A DNA stretch of 64,000 nt from DASRWT01 sp963748485. GTDB taxonomy: Bacteria > Methylomirabilota > Methylomirabilia > Rokubacteriales > CSP1-6. This document shows positions 1 to 8,671 of this stretch, piece after piece. Below the pieces are notes generated by a model, which saw nothing but the letters and a program-made list of their open reading frames with translations, was not told the DNA's origin and searched no databases. Location of the stretch: contig CAVVJF010000009.1 in the NCBI GenBank assembly GCA_963748485.1, forward strand, positions 124,001 through 188,000, read 5' to 3'. The position numbers and the translations under genes are program-made. Each line of letters starts with the position of its first letter. The first letter of the stretch is position 1.

Positions 1-1243
1 TCCGGCCATCGCCGGAGGTGAGGAGATCGTAGGCCAGTCCGAGCGGCGTGACGCCGGCCACCGCCGCCCGCGCATCCAGGCGCTCCTCGCGGCGGGGCGT
101 GTAGTTCGGCGGATTGCCCAGCACGAACATATTCCCCACGTTACGCATGAACTTCAGCATCTGGGGATTGCCGTAGACTGGCTCCTCAGCCAGGAGCCGC
201 GCGCGAAGAGCGGGATCACGCAACCGTGCCAGCTTCTGGGCCAGCGGCAAATCCTCTACCTCGCGATAGCTCGGGCAGGTCGAGAAGGGATGGAACGACA
301 GATCGAGACCGTAGAGGAGCGCCACCGGCCGTCCCGCCACCTGGCCGCGAATGGGCAGGCCGTCGCGATTGGCACGCTCGACCTCCCGGAGCAGGGTGCG
401 CCAGCGCCCCGGATATATCGAGATGTCGAGCAGCGTGAAGGATAGTGGTCGCCCCGAGAGCTGCACTAGGCGGCGCAGCAGGGCGAACTCTGTCGAGCCA
501 TCCTCGCTCGTGTCGGCGAAGTCATCCAGGACCTGCAGCACCCCCTTGCCGATCTCGCCCATGCCGCGGGCGATCGCGACCAGCTCCTCTTCCGCAGCCG
601 TGATGGTCGGGGTCAAGGCACCGTCGCTACGTCGATGGAATAGGGAGCGCGACGTGGTGAAACCCAGGGCTCCGGCATGGAGTCCTTCCTGGACGAGCGC
701 CGCCATCTGGGCCATGTCCTCAGCGGTGGCCGGCTCGCGATCGACGCCCCGCTGGCCCATCATGTAGACCCGCACCGGCGCGTGAGGCACCTGCGTCGCG
801 AAGTCGATATCGCACCGCCGACCGGCGAGGGCATCGAGATACTCGGGGAAGGTTTGCCAGTTCCATGGCACGCCCGCCCGCATCACGACCTCGGGGATGT
901 CCTCCACCCCCTCCATCACCATGATCAAAGTGTCACGGTCCTGAGGCCGGCAGGGTGCGAAGCCGACGCCGCAATTGCCCATCAGCACGGTCGTCACTCC
1001 GTGCCCGGAAGAGGGCGCGAAACGCTCGTCCCACGTCACCTGACCGTCGTAGTGCGTATGGATGTCGACAAACCCCGGCGTGACGAGCAGGCCGCGGGCG
1101 TCGATCTCCTCTCGCCCGCTTCCGGAGAGATGCCCGATGCCGACGATCCGTCCGTCGGCCACGCCGACATCGGCATCGCGCGGCTCACAGCCGGTGCCGT
1201 CGACTACGGTCCCGCCGCGCACCACGAGATCGAATTCGGACAT
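1..1243 (-). CDS. D-aminoacylase-like amidohydrolase, truncated by window edge
   Basis: Reading the minus strand from the ATG at 1243 gives an uninterrupted frame of about 414 residues that runs off the left edge, so the C-terminus is missing. The N-terminus has the small beta domain typical of the amidohydrolase superfamily, then the metal-binding HTHYD motif (His62, His64), then a GNCGVGFAPC stretch at about 91-100. The same features occur in the gene at 61939-63612, so the two are paralogues. The family (N-acyl-D-amino-acid deacylase and relatives) hydrolyses amide bonds with a metal-activated water; the substrate here is unknown. It is last in a minus-strand run behind the nitroreductase, 7 bp downstream. 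Family assignment is firm, specificity is not. Confidence 0.85.
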   Translation of the reverse strand, partial: MSEFDLVVRGGTVVDGTGCEPRDADVGVADGRIVGIGHLSGSGREEIDARGLLVTPGFVDIHTHYDGQVTWDERFAPSSGHGVTTVLMGNCGVGFAPCRPQDRDTLIMVMEGVEDIPEVVMRAGVPWNWQTFPEYLDALAGRRCDIDFATQVPHAPVRVYMMGQRGVDREPATAEDMAQMAALVQEGLHAGALGFTTSRSLFHRRSDGALTPTITAAEEELVAIARGMGEIGKGVLQVLDDFADTSEDGSTEFALLRRLVQLSGRPLSFTLLDISIYPGRWRTLLREVERANRDGLPIRGQVAGRPVALLYGLDLSFHPFSTCPSYREVEDLPLAQKLARLRDPALRARLLAEEPVYGNPQMLKFMRNVGNMFVLGNPPNYTPRREERLDARAAVAGVTPLGLAYDLLTSGDGR

Positions 1244-1250
1244 GCGTCGC

Positions 1251-1889
1251 CTACTTCCAGGGTACGGCCCCGTTCCAGCGGTTGAGGAACGTCGTCTCCG
1301 AGGTGGGCTTCCGGTTGTTGGGACCGAAGGTGCCTTGCGGATAGCCCAGCGGCACGCAGAACTGGAAGGTCGCTTCCTTGGGAATGCCCAGCAGCGCGTT
1401 GACGCGGTCCATCACCTTCGCGTGGAGCGTCGTCGGGACCGAGCCGATGCCGAGGGCCCGCGCGGCGAGCATCAGGTTCTGCACGGCGGGAATCACGGAG
1501 TTGGCGCCGCCCGCGCCCGTCGAGAATGCGAGCACCACGCAGGGCGCGTCCTTCATCGAATCGGCGAGGCCCATCGCCGAGCGGTAGTTCTTGTTGTCCG
1601 GCGGGATGTCCTCCGGCTTCGTCCACTTGTGGTCATCCCACCGCTTGGCCCACCAGGCTTCGCGATAGAGCGCACCGAACTCGCCGATCACCGCCGGATC
1701 GGTGAGGACGAGAAAGCGCCCGACCTGCTGGTTCCCGCCGTTGGGCGCGCGCACCGCCGCCTCGATGATGAGGCGCAGGTCGGCCATGGGAATGGGGTCG
1801 GGCTTGAAGCGGCGAATGGCCCGCTGGGTGAAGATGGCCTCGGACAGCGGCATCTTGAGCCGGGAGGTGTCGACGGCGGGGGCATTCAT
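1251..1889 (-). CDS. nitroreductase family protein
   Basis: A 212-residue protein of the FMN-dependent nitroreductase fold. It opens with MNAPAVDTSR and has the family's N-terminal FMN phosphate-binding pattern (RAIRRFKPDPI, about 22-32), an APNGGNQQ segment that normally lines the flavin site, and a C-terminal GYPQGTFGPNNR loop. These enzymes use NAD(P)H to reduce nitro groups, quinones or other acceptors. The ATG at 1889 was chosen because the upstream LLM gene stops there: its TGA shares one base with this ATG, so the two are translationally coupled. Pairing with an LLM oxidoreductase suggests a shared flavin-dependent reduction. The substrate cannot be told from sequence. Confidence 0.88.
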   Translation of the reverse strand: MNAPAVDTSRLKMPLSEAIFTQRAIRRFKPDPIPMADLRLIIEAAVRAPNGGNQQVGRFLVLTDPAVIGEFGALYREAWWAKRWDDHKWTKPEDIPPDNKNYRSAMGLADSMKDAPCVVLAFSTGAGGANSVIPAVQNLMLAARALGIGSVPTTLHAKVMDRVNALLGIPKEATFQFCVPLGYPQGTFGPNNRKPTSETTFLNRWNGAVPWK

Positions 1890-2797
1890 CAGCGCAAGGC
1901 CTCCATGACTTCCTGGAAGGCGACTAGCTGGCCGCCCCGGGTGGACGACGGCACCACGATGAGCGTGTTGACCCCGGCGGCGTACCACGCCTCGACGCCC
2001 TCGCGCACCTCCGCGGCGGTGCCGAAGAGTGTGACCTCGCGCAGCCAGCGATCCGACATGAGGGAGGCGATGCGATCCTCCTCCCTTGCGGCGATGGCCT
2101 TGCGGATCGCCTGCATCTCCTCCTCGAAGCCCGCCTCGATCCAGTAGTTCTGGTAGTTGGGGAGCTTCACGTAGTTGACGAGGGTCTTGCGGCACACCGC
2201 CGCCGCGACGGCCCGATCGTCCGCCACCACCGTCGGCACCATGTTGCCGATGAAGAACCTGGGATCCTTTCGCTTGGCCTCCGGCAGATGCTTGAGCGAC
2301 GCCGCCATGTGCGAGCGCGCGGCGTTCGCCCACACCGCGCCCTCGGCGATGTCGGCGGAGAGCGCCACCATCTTCCGACGTAAGGTCGCGAGCACGATCG
2401 GCGGCAGCTCGCCCGCCGTCTTGCCGCCTTCGCGGAGATCGGCCACGAACTTGCGAATGTCCTCCAGCGGCTTGCCCGGCTTCACGCCCAGCCGCTGATG
2501 GGCCGGGCCGTGGCTGACGCCGACGCCGAAGCGGAAGCGGCCGCCCGACAGCTCGTGGATGAAGGCGGCGGTGTTGGCGAAGTCGTAGGCGTGCCGCGTG
2601 TAGATGTTGGCGATGCTGGTGCCGAAGGGAATGGTCTTGGTGACCTGGGCGATCCCCTGGCAGAGGGCGAGCCCGTCGTTCATGCTCGGGCAGTAGATGC
2701 CAGCATAGCCTTCCTGCTCGATGCGCTGGGCCAGCTCGAGAGTGGCGCGCCGGCGTCCCGGCACCGCGGCGAGGCTGAGCGCAGGCTTGCGTGTCAT
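1889..2797 (-). CDS. LLM class flavin-dependent oxidoreductase
   Basis: A 302-residue protein of the bacterial luciferase-like (LLM) family, a TIM barrel that binds FMN or F420. Start MTRKPALSLA is at 2797. Family signatures are the GYAGIYCPS strand near residue 32, a TSIANIYTRHAYDFANTAAFIHELSGGR region, and GVGVSHGPAHQRLG around 95-110. The LSGGRFRFGVGVSHG block is typical of the F420-dependent branch, but cofactor choice is inference. It is the first gene of a minus-strand unit with the nitroreductase and amidohydrolase. A 90-bp divergent gap separates it from the HPF-like gene. Confidence 0.85.
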   Translation of the reverse strand: MTRKPALSLAAVPGRRRATLELAQRIEQEGYAGIYCPSMNDGLALCQGIAQVTKTIPFGTSIANIYTRHAYDFANTAAFIHELSGGRFRFGVGVSHGPAHQRLGVKPGKPLEDIRKFVADLREGGKTAGELPPIVLATLRRKMVALSADIAEGAVWANAARSHMAASLKHLPEAKRKDPRFFIGNMVPTVVADDRAVAAAVCRKTLVNYVKLPNYQNYWIEAGFEEEMQAIRKAIAAREEDRIASLMSDRWLREVTLFGTAAEVREGVEAWYAAGVNTLIVVPSSTRGGQLVAFQEVMEALR

Positions 2798-2887
2798 GCC
2801 CTCGATTCTAGCCAAAGCCGCGAGGCCGACAAGGCCCCTTTTTAGTTCGTTCTCGTCGGTGGCATTTCCGTTGCAGGGCTTGGGGGC

Positions 2888-3292
2888 ATGAAGAACGACG
2901 GCTCGGGAGTGCAGATCAGCGGCATCGACGGCGATCCTCTTCTTTACGCCCGCGTCCTGGACCTCATTCAGCGTCATCTCGACCGGATTGGGTTGCGGCC
3001 GGCCAGCGGCCGGGCCACCTTTACCGACGAGAACGGTCCCAAGGGGGGCCGTGCGATGCGCTGCGCGTTGACGGTGACGCTCCCTTACCGGCCCCGCGTC
3101 CACGTCGAGCGGACCGGCACGGATCAGCGGGGAACTTTTGATGCCGCGATCGCCTCCCTGGGACGCGAGCTGAGGCGCTACCGGGAGCGGGACCGCGTCG
3201 CCAAGCGGCGACCCAAGAAGTACTTCGCGGCACGGCAGGCGGACGCGGTGGGCACACCCAGCCCCGCCCGCCCTGACCGCCACTCCGCCTGA
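2888..3292 (+). CDS. HPF/RaiA-like ribosome hibernation protein
   Basis: A 134-residue basic protein resembling the single S30AE (HPF/YfiA) domain, which sits in the mRNA/tRNA channel of idle 30S subunits and blocks translation. Visible family features are the ENGPKGG turn (about 48-54), a following strand CALTVTLPYRPRVHVER, and a helix with FDAAIASLGRELRRYRERDR that corresponds to the aAIdkaadkLerql helix of HPF. It lacks the long dimerisation tail of long HPF. The last 30 residues are basic and Pro/Ala-rich. The next gene, 8 bp downstream, encodes a release-factor-like protein, so the pair probably acts on stalled or idle ribosomes. Assignment rests on motif recognition of a divergent member. 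Confidence 0.72.
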   Translation: MKNDGSGVQISGIDGDPLLYARVLDLIQRHLDRIGLRPASGRATFTDENGPKGGRAMRCALTVTLPYRPRVHVERTGTDQRGTFDAAIASLGRELRRYRERDRVAKRRPKKYFAARQADAVGTPSPARPDRHSA

Positions 3293-3300
3293 GGCGCGCC

Positions 3301-4422
3301 ATGGACTTGACCGAGGGAATGAGAGACCTGGCCAAGCTCCCACCCGCGTCTACCCCGGTGGTGTCCGTCTATCTCAACACCCATTGGGCCGATGAGCAGC
3401 AGCGCGAGCGGGTCCGAATTTTCCTCAAGAACGAATTGACCGAGGCCCGACGGGCCCACGGGGATGGCCGCGCGGCCGCCGCCGACCTCGACTGGATCGA
3501 GGAGGAAACGGGGGCCCTCCTGAGCCTCGAAATGGCACCCGAGGCGCGAGGCGCGGCGCTCTTCGCCTGCGAGGCCATCGGGCTCCGGAAGCTCCTCACG
3601 AGCCGCCTCCCCTTCGAGAACCTCTTTGCCGTCGGCGAGAGCGTGCTCCTCCGCCCGCTCGCCGAGATGAGCGACGTCGCGCCGCCGGCGCTCCTCGTCT
3701 TTGTCGACACCGAGAGCGCCAGGCTCCTCACCCTCACGCCCAGCGGACCGGGCGAGGAAGTGGACCTGGAGAGCGACGTGCCGGGGCACCACAAGCAGGG
3801 AGGCTCGGCTGCGGATCGTCTTCAGCGTCACTCTCACGAGGAGCGCGCGCGGCACTACCAACGCGTGGCCCGGCACGTGGTCGCGGGGGTGGAGCAGCAA
3901 GGCGTCCGGCACATCGTCCTGGCCGGCGACGAGCGGAACACCGCGCTGTTCCGGGACGCGCTCCCGGAGCGCATCGCGCATTACGTCGTCGGCACGGTGC
4001 CGGGCGCCCGCCACGAGCCCATCGAGGCGATCGCCGCTCGGGCGGCGGAGGTCCTCCCGCGCGTGGATCAGCAGCGCGAGGCCGCCGACGTGGACGCCGC
4101 CCTGGTCGCCGCGGCCAAGGGCGGCAAGGCCGCCGCCGGTCTCTCAGCCACTCTCGCGGCGGCAAATCAGGATGCTATCTACCGGCTCTATCTGCTGAAC
4201 GGGTTGACCGCCTCCGGCCGCATGTGCGGGCGGTGCGGCATGCTGGGCGAGGAATTCGCCTGGACGTGTCCCGTGTGCGGCGGCGAGGCCCGCACGGTGG
4301 AGCTAGGCGAAGCCATCACCAAGCGCGTCGTCGCGACCGCCGGCGCGGTCGAGCCGGTACTGGCGCACGAGGGGCTCACCAAGGCGGGCGGCATCGCCGC
4401 CGACCTGCGTCACCCCCTCTGA
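3301..4422 (+). CDS. baeRF/VLRF1-type release-factor-like protein
   Basis: A 373-residue protein that looks like a bacterial member of the eRF1/Pelota/Vms1 superfamily (baeRF families). Segments seen: an N-terminal domain starting LPPASTPVVSVYLNTH, a central domain with HHKQGGSAADRLQRHSHEE (about 163-181) in the place of the catalytic GGQ-like loop of Vms1-type peptidyl-tRNA hydrolases, a Rossmann-like RHIVLAGDERNTALFRD strand, and a C-terminal zinc ribbon (Cys309, Cys312, Cys324, Cys327). The end (GGIAADLRHPL) resembles the closing GGIAAxLRY of eRF1/Pelota proteins. By family knowledge the likely role is releasing nascent chains or tRNA fragments from stalled ribosomes. The linkage to an HPF-like gene supports this. 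No experimental counterpart is implied. Confidence 0.7.
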   Translation: MDLTEGMRDLAKLPPASTPVVSVYLNTHWADEQQRERVRIFLKNELTEARRAHGDGRAAAADLDWIEEETGALLSLEMAPEARGAALFACEAIGLRKLLTSRLPFENLFAVGESVLLRPLAEMSDVAPPALLVFVDTESARLLTLTPSGPGEEVDLESDVPGHHKQGGSAADRLQRHSHEERARHYQRVARHVVAGVEQQGVRHIVLAGDERNTALFRDALPERIAHYVVGTVPGARHEPIEAIAARAAEVLPRVDQQREAADVDAALVAAAKGGKAAAGLSATLAAANQDAIYRLYLLNGLTASGRMCGRCGMLGEEFAWTCPVCGGEARTVELGEAITKRVVATAGAVEPVLAHEGLTKAGGIAADLRHPL

Positions 4423-4440
4423 GAGCTGGGACGTGGCCGC

Positions 4441-5265
4441 TCAGACCCCGCCGGTCACCACCAGGGTCTGCCCGCTCACGTAGTCGGAGTCGGGGCTGCA
4501 GAAGAGATAGATGGAGCCGGCCGCCTCCGCGGGCGTACCTCCGCGGCCGAGCGGGATGGTCTGGTTCATGGCCGCGATGCGGCTGCCCTGCACGCCCACC
4601 CGCACCTTGCGCCCGTCCACCTCGATGGTGCCGGCCTCGCCCTCGGCAAGGGGCTGAGTAAGCCGCGTCTGGATGTAGCCGAAGGCCACGCAGTTCACCG
4701 TCACGTTGTAGCGACCCCACTCCTTCGCCAGCGTTTTCGTCACGCCTACCATGGCCGCCTTGCCGGCGGAGTAATTCACCTGCCCGGCGTTGCCGTTGGT
4801 CCCCGAGGTGGACGACACGTTGACGATCTTCCGGACGATTCGCTGCCCCTTCTTGCCCTCCTCGTCGACCACCGGCCGGATGTAGTTGGCGAAGGCACGG
4901 AGGATGCGGAACGGCGCGGTGACGTGCACGTCGATGATCGCGTACCACTGCTCGTCGGTCATCTTCTGGATGACGTTGTCCCAGGTGTAACCGGCGTTGT
5001 TCACGATGACGTGCAGGCCGCCGAGCTGCTTGACTGCGGTGTCCACGATACGATCCCCGAAATCCGTGGCGGTCACGTTGCCCACGCAGGCGACCGCCTT
5101 GCGCCCCAGCTTCTCCACGAGCGCGATGGTCTCCCGCGCGGGCTCGTCATCGAGATCGTTCACGACGACGTTGGCGCCGTCCCGCGCCAGGCGCAGCGCG
5201 ACTTCCCTGCCGATACCTCGACCCGATCCGGTGACGATGGCGACCTTGCCGTCCAGCTGACCCAT
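4441..5265 (-). CDS. SDR family NAD(P)-dependent oxidoreductase
   Basis: A 274-residue short-chain dehydrogenase/reductase. It has the TGSGRGIG nucleotide-binding loop (about 12-19), an NNAG motif near residue 91, and the catalytic Ser/Tyr/Lys set (NVSSTSG, then YSAGK). An insertion around 125-140 (EEGKKGQRIVRK) before the catalytic Ser strand lengthens the usual 250-residue fold, as in fabG4/HSD17B4-like members. The start ATG at 5265 has a good Shine-Dalgarno (GGAGG) eight bases upstream. It is transcribed convergently with the baeRF gene (18 bp apart) and divergently from the CinA-C gene. It probably oxidises or reduces a 3-hydroxyacyl-CoA or alcohol; substrate unknown. Confidence 0.88.
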   Translation of the reverse strand: MGQLDGKVAIVTGSGRGIGREVALRLARDGANVVVNDLDDEPARETIALVEKLGRKAVACVGNVTATDFGDRIVDTAVKQLGGLHVIVNNAGYTWDNVIQKMTDEQWYAIIDVHVTAPFRILRAFANYIRPVVDEEGKKGQRIVRKIVNVSSTSGTNGNAGQVNYSAGKAAMVGVTKTLAKEWGRYNVTVNCVAFGYIQTRLTQPLAEGEAGTIEVDGRKVRVGVQGSRIAAMNQTIPLGRGGTPAEAAGSIYLFCSPDSDYVSGQTLVVTGGV

Positions 5266-5362
5266 GGGTTCCTCCAGAGAGTGGTCGATGAATGCGCAGG
5301 CGATGATAGGCGGCCGCCCGCGGCCCGGCAAGAGGGCCGCAGCCCATGCTATCCTCGGCGCC

Positions 5363-5899
5363 GTGCCCGAGCTGCTCTCCGGCCTCGCCGCGCCCGTCGC
5401 CGCGCGCCTCGTCGCGCGCGGGGACACGGTGGCGGTGTCCGAGTCCTCCACGGGGGGGCTCATCGCGGCCGCCCTCCTGTCCATTCCCGGCGCCTCGAAG
5501 TACTTCATGGGCGGGGGCGTGATCTACACACAGGGCGCGCGGCGCGCACTGCTCACCCTGCCCGACGAGGCGGTGAAGGGCATCCGCTCCAGCACCGAGG
5601 CCTCCGCGTTGATCAACGCACGGACGATTCGGGAGCGCCTGGGTACCACGTGGGCCATCGGCGAGACCGGCGCCGCCGGGCCCACCGGCAACCGTTACGG
5701 CGACGCCGCCGGCCACACCTGCGTCGCGGTAGTCGGCCCGGTCGAGCGTGCGCGCACCATCGAGACTCGCCGCGACGACCGCGAAGCCAACATGTGGACC
5801 TTCACGCGCGCCGCTCTCGACCTCCTCGCGGAATGCATCGACGCCGCGCCGCAGTCGGTTGGCGAGCCGCAGCCGAAGGCGAGGCGAGCGGATACATGA
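5363..5899 (+). CDS. CinA C-terminal domain family protein (PncC-like)
   Basis: A 178-residue stand-alone CinA-C domain. Family members (PncC) deamidate nicotinamide mononucleotide in pyridine nucleotide salvage. The conserved SESSTGG loop, a PGASKYFMGGGVIYT strand and a GETGAAGPTG loop are in the expected order, but two differ from canonical PncC: SESSTGG replaces SESCTGG, and GARR stands where PncC has a conserved lysine (NxAK). Activity may therefore differ. Start is probably the GTG at 5363, since homology begins there and no ATG lies nearer; the frame is open further upstream. It overlaps the sirtuin gene by ATGA. An NAD-related enzyme coupled to an NAD-consuming deacylase makes functional sense. 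Confidence 0.75.
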   Translation: MPELLSGLAAPVAARLVARGDTVAVSESSTGGLIAAALLSIPGASKYFMGGGVIYTQGARRALLTLPDEAVKGIRSSTEASALINARTIRERLGTTWAIGETGAAGPTGNRYGDAAGHTCVAVVGPVERARTIETRRDDREANMWTFTRAALDLLAECIDAAPQSVGEPQPKARRADT

Positions 5900-6663
5900 T
5901 GGGTTCCGAGCGAAGCGAGATGGGCGCTGCACGCGAGCTCGTCGATACCGCCCAGCGCATCGTCGTCCTCACCGGCGCGGGGATCTCCACCGAGTCGGGC
6001 ATCCCCGATTTCCGCGGGCCGCAGGGCGTGTGGACGCGCGATCCCCAGGCCGAGAAGATGGCTACCATCCAGAACTACGTGGCCGATCCCGAGGTGCGGA
6101 AGCGCGCGTGGCAGAGTCGCCTCCACTCGCCGGCCTGGACGGCCGAGCCCAATGCCGGCCACCGCGCCCTCGTGGTGCTGGAGCGCCGCGGCAAGCTCCA
6201 CACCCTCATCACGCAGAACGTGGATGGGCTCCACGCCAAGGCCGGCTCCGATCCCGCGCGCATCGTGGAGATCCACGGGACCATGCGGGAAGTGGTGTGC
6301 CTCTCTTGCGACGAGCGCGCGCCGATGGAGCGCGCGCTCGCGCGCGTGCGCGCGGGCGAGGCCGACCCGACGTGCCGCTCCTGCGGCGGCATCCTGAAAT
6401 CGGCCACCATCTCCTTTGGCCAGGGCCTTGTGCGCGAGGACCTCATGCGCGCCCAGCACGCCGCCGAGGCGTGCGATCTCCTCCTCGCCGTGGGCACCAC
6501 GCTTGCCGTGTTCCCCATCGCCGGCGTGGTCCCGATCGCCAGGGAGGCCGGCGCCCGGCTCGTGATTCTGAACGCCGAGTCCACCGCCATGGACGATCTC
6601 GCCGACGTCGTCCTCCGCGGCTCCATCGGCCAGGTCTTGCCCCGTCTCGTCGGCGCCGACTGA
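5896..6663 (+). CDS. cobB: NAD-dependent protein deacylase, Sir2 family
   Basis: A 255-residue sirtuin. It has the NAD-binding GAGISTESGIPDFRG (27-41), the TQNVDGLH motif (106-113), the catalytic His127 (IHGT) and a zinc ribbon with Cys135, Cys138, Cys160 and Cys163. All catalytic and zinc residues are present. Sirtuins transfer an acyl group from lysine to ADP-ribose, giving nicotinamide and O-acyl-ADP-ribose, and often control acyl-CoA synthetases. The ATG at 5896 overlaps the CinA-C stop (ATGA); a second ATG nine codons in (MGAAREL) is a possible alternative. It sits among acyl-CoA and carboxylic-acid genes, which fits regulation of acyl-CoA metabolism. Confidence 0.92.
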   Translation: MMGSERSEMGAARELVDTAQRIVVLTGAGISTESGIPDFRGPQGVWTRDPQAEKMATIQNYVADPEVRKRAWQSRLHSPAWTAEPNAGHRALVVLERRGKLHTLITQNVDGLHAKAGSDPARIVEIHGTMREVVCLSCDERAPMERALARVRAGEADPTCRSCGGILKSATISFGQGLVREDLMRAQHAAEACDLLLAVGTTLAVFPIAGVVPIAREAGARLVILNAESTAMDDLADVVLRGSIGQVLPRLVGAD

Positions 6664-6670
6664 GGGCCCC

Positions 6671-8671
6671 ATGTCCGTGACCCGCTTCGACCTCATCATG
6701 CGGCGGCCCCTCGCCGCCGGCGCGGGCTTCGGGGCGGCCGGCGCCTACGAAGAACTGAAGGGGCGGCTGCACTTCGCCATCGACCCCCTTCACGCCGCCA
6801 ACCGGCGCATCACCGACGTGGAGCTGGCCCCGCGCAACCCCGCCGGTCGAGTCGAGTGGTGGAGCGACGTGTCGATCCTGGTGCCGGTGGATCGGGCGCG
6901 GTGCAGCGGCCGGGTGCTCGTCGACGTGGTCAACCGCGGCAACACCGTCTCGGTACCGAACTTCAACCGGGCCACCCGCCCCGCCTTCGTGCCCGGCGCT
7001 GAGCCGAATCCGCCCATCGACGTGGGCGACGGCTTCCTCATGCGGCGCGGCTGGGTCGTGATCTCCTGCGGCTGGCAGTGTGACGTGCCGGAGATCGCCG
7101 GGCTCTACCGGATGCAGGCCCCGGAGGCGCGCGACGCGGCGGGACGCCCCTTGCGCGGCCGCGTGTACAGCCAGCTCCAGTCCGGCCGCGACACGGCGGA
7201 CTTCCTCCTCTCCGATCGCGGCCACCTCGCCTACCGCGCCGCCGTTCTGGAGGAGCGCGACGCGCTGCTCACGGTGTCGGACCAGCCCGACGGGCCCGTC
7301 GAGGTGATCCCCCGCGAACGGTGGCGCTTCGCGCGGGTGGACGGCGGCCGGATCGTGCCCGATGCGCGCCACATCCACATCGATGGCGGCTTCGTGAAGG
7401 GACGGCTCTACCGGATCACCTACACCGCCGAGGGCGCGCCGGTGCTGGGGCTCTCGATGGCGGCGCTCCGCGAGGCGGCATCCTGGCTCAAGCACGGCGG
7501 CGCCGCCGAGGGCAACCCCGCGCCGGGGATCGTACGTTGGGCATACGCATACGGCCGATCGCAGACGGGGCGGCTCCTCCGCACCTTCGCCTACGAGGAC
7601 CTCAACCTCGACGAAGCGGGCCGCGAGGCCTTCGACGGGATCTTCGCGAACGTGGCGGGCGGGATGCGGGGCGAGTTCAACCAGCGCTTCGGCCAGAACT
7701 CGAAGGACCGCAACCACATGATGGCGCACCTGTTCCCCTTCGCGGATCAGCCGGCGACGGACCGCGACACGGGCCTGAAGGACGCGCTCCACGCGCGGCT
7801 CGACGCGCGCGGCAGCCGGCTTCGCGCCTTCTACACCAACACCTCCGCCGAGTATCACCGCGGCGACGCCTCGCTGCTGCACACCGACCCCGACGGCGAG
7901 CGTGACCTCGCCCACGGCCCCAACGTCCGCGTCTATCACTACGCCGGCACCGAGCACGGCCTCGGGATCTGGCCGCCCAGCGACGTCCAGCTCGCCCCCG
8001 CCGATCCCACCGGCGCGGTGGACAAATCCCAGAACCTGCGCGGCGTCGTGGACTATTCCGCGCTCCTACGCGCCGGGCTCGTCAATCTGGACCGCTGGGT
8101 GACGGACGGCGTGGAGCCCCCGCCGAGCCGGCATCCGCGCCTGGCCGACGGCACCGCGGTGCCGCCCGAGACCCTCGCGCCCTTCTTCGCCGCGATCCCG
8201 CGCGCGCACTATCTCCGGCACCACGCGAAGCCGCGCCGTCTGGACTGGACCACGCTGCCGCCGAAGCCGGGCCGCGCCTTCGGCTCTCTCGTGTCCGCGG
8301 TGGACACCGACGGCAATGAGGTCGCCGGCATCGTGCTTCCCGAGCTGGCGGTGCCGGTGGCCACGCACACGGGCTGGACCTTGCGGCATCCCGACATTGG
8401 CGGCGCCGAGCAGTTGCTCGTCTTCGCCGGCGCCACCCTGCCCTTCGCGCGCACGTGCGCCGAGCGCGCGGCCTCCGGCGACCCGCGTCCCTCCCTCGAG
8501 GAGCGCTACGCCTCCCGCGCCGACTATCTGGCGCAGGTGCGGCAGGCGGCGATCGCGCTCGCCCGCACCGGGTACCTCTTGGAGGACGACATCGAACTGT
8601 CGGTGGCGGCAGCGGCACGATTCTGGGATCCTTTCCCCGATCCCGAGGGGATTCATCGAGGAGAGCCATGA
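6671..8671 (+). CDS. alpha/beta hydrolase domain-containing protein (Abhydrolase_10 type)
   Basis: A 666-residue protein of the large alpha/beta hydrolase-domain family found in soil bacteria with no well-studied member. The likely nucleophile is the Ser near residue 297 in YGRSQTGRLLR, which replaces the usual GxSxG. Other blocks typical of this family are VDVVNRGN (about 80), a WVVISCGWQCDV strand (about 135) and YHYAGTEHGLG (about 418-428), which may supply the catalytic His. No signal peptide is visible, so it is probably cytoplasmic. It starts 7 bp after the sirtuin stop and overlaps the next gene by ATGA, forming an operon with the hydroxyacid oxidase and alcohol dehydrogenase. Confidence 0.8.
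   Translation: MSVTRFDLIMRRPLAAGAGFGAAGAYEELKGRLHFAIDPLHAANRRITDVELAPRNPAGRVEWWSDVSILVPVDRARCSGRVLVDVVNRGNTVSVPNFNRATRPAFVPGAEPNPPIDVGDGFLMRRGWVVISCGWQCDVPEIAGLYRMQAPEARDAAGRPLRGRVYSQLQSGRDTADFLLSDRGHLAYRAAVLEERDALLTVSDQPDGPVEVIPRERWRFARVDGGRIVPDARHIHIDGGFVKGRLYRITYTAEGAPVLGLSMAALREAASWLKHGGAAEGNPAPGIVRWAYAYGRSQTGRLLRTFAYEDLNLDEAGREAFDGIFANVAGGMRGEFNQRFGQNSKDRNHMMAHLFPFADQPATDRDTGLKDALHARLDARGSRLRAFYTNTSAEYHRGDASLLHTDPDGERDLAHGPNVRVYHYAGTEHGLGIWPPSDVQLAPADPTGAVDKSQNLRGVVDYSALLRAGLVNLDRWVTDGVEPPPSRHPRLADGTAVPPETLAPFFAAIPRAHYLRHHAKPRRLDWTTLPPKPGRAFGSLVSAVDTDGNEVAGIVLPELAVPVATHTGWTLRHPDIGGAEQLLVFAGATLPFARTCAERAASGDPRPSLEERYASRADYLAQVRQAAIALARTGYLLEDDIELSVAAAARFWDPFPDPEGIHRGEP

Noticed and set aside
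1062..2147. Long plus-strand frame opposite the nitroreductase and LLM genes
   Set aside because: Arg/His/Gly-rich composition and no recognisable domain; the minus strand holds two coupled enzyme genes.
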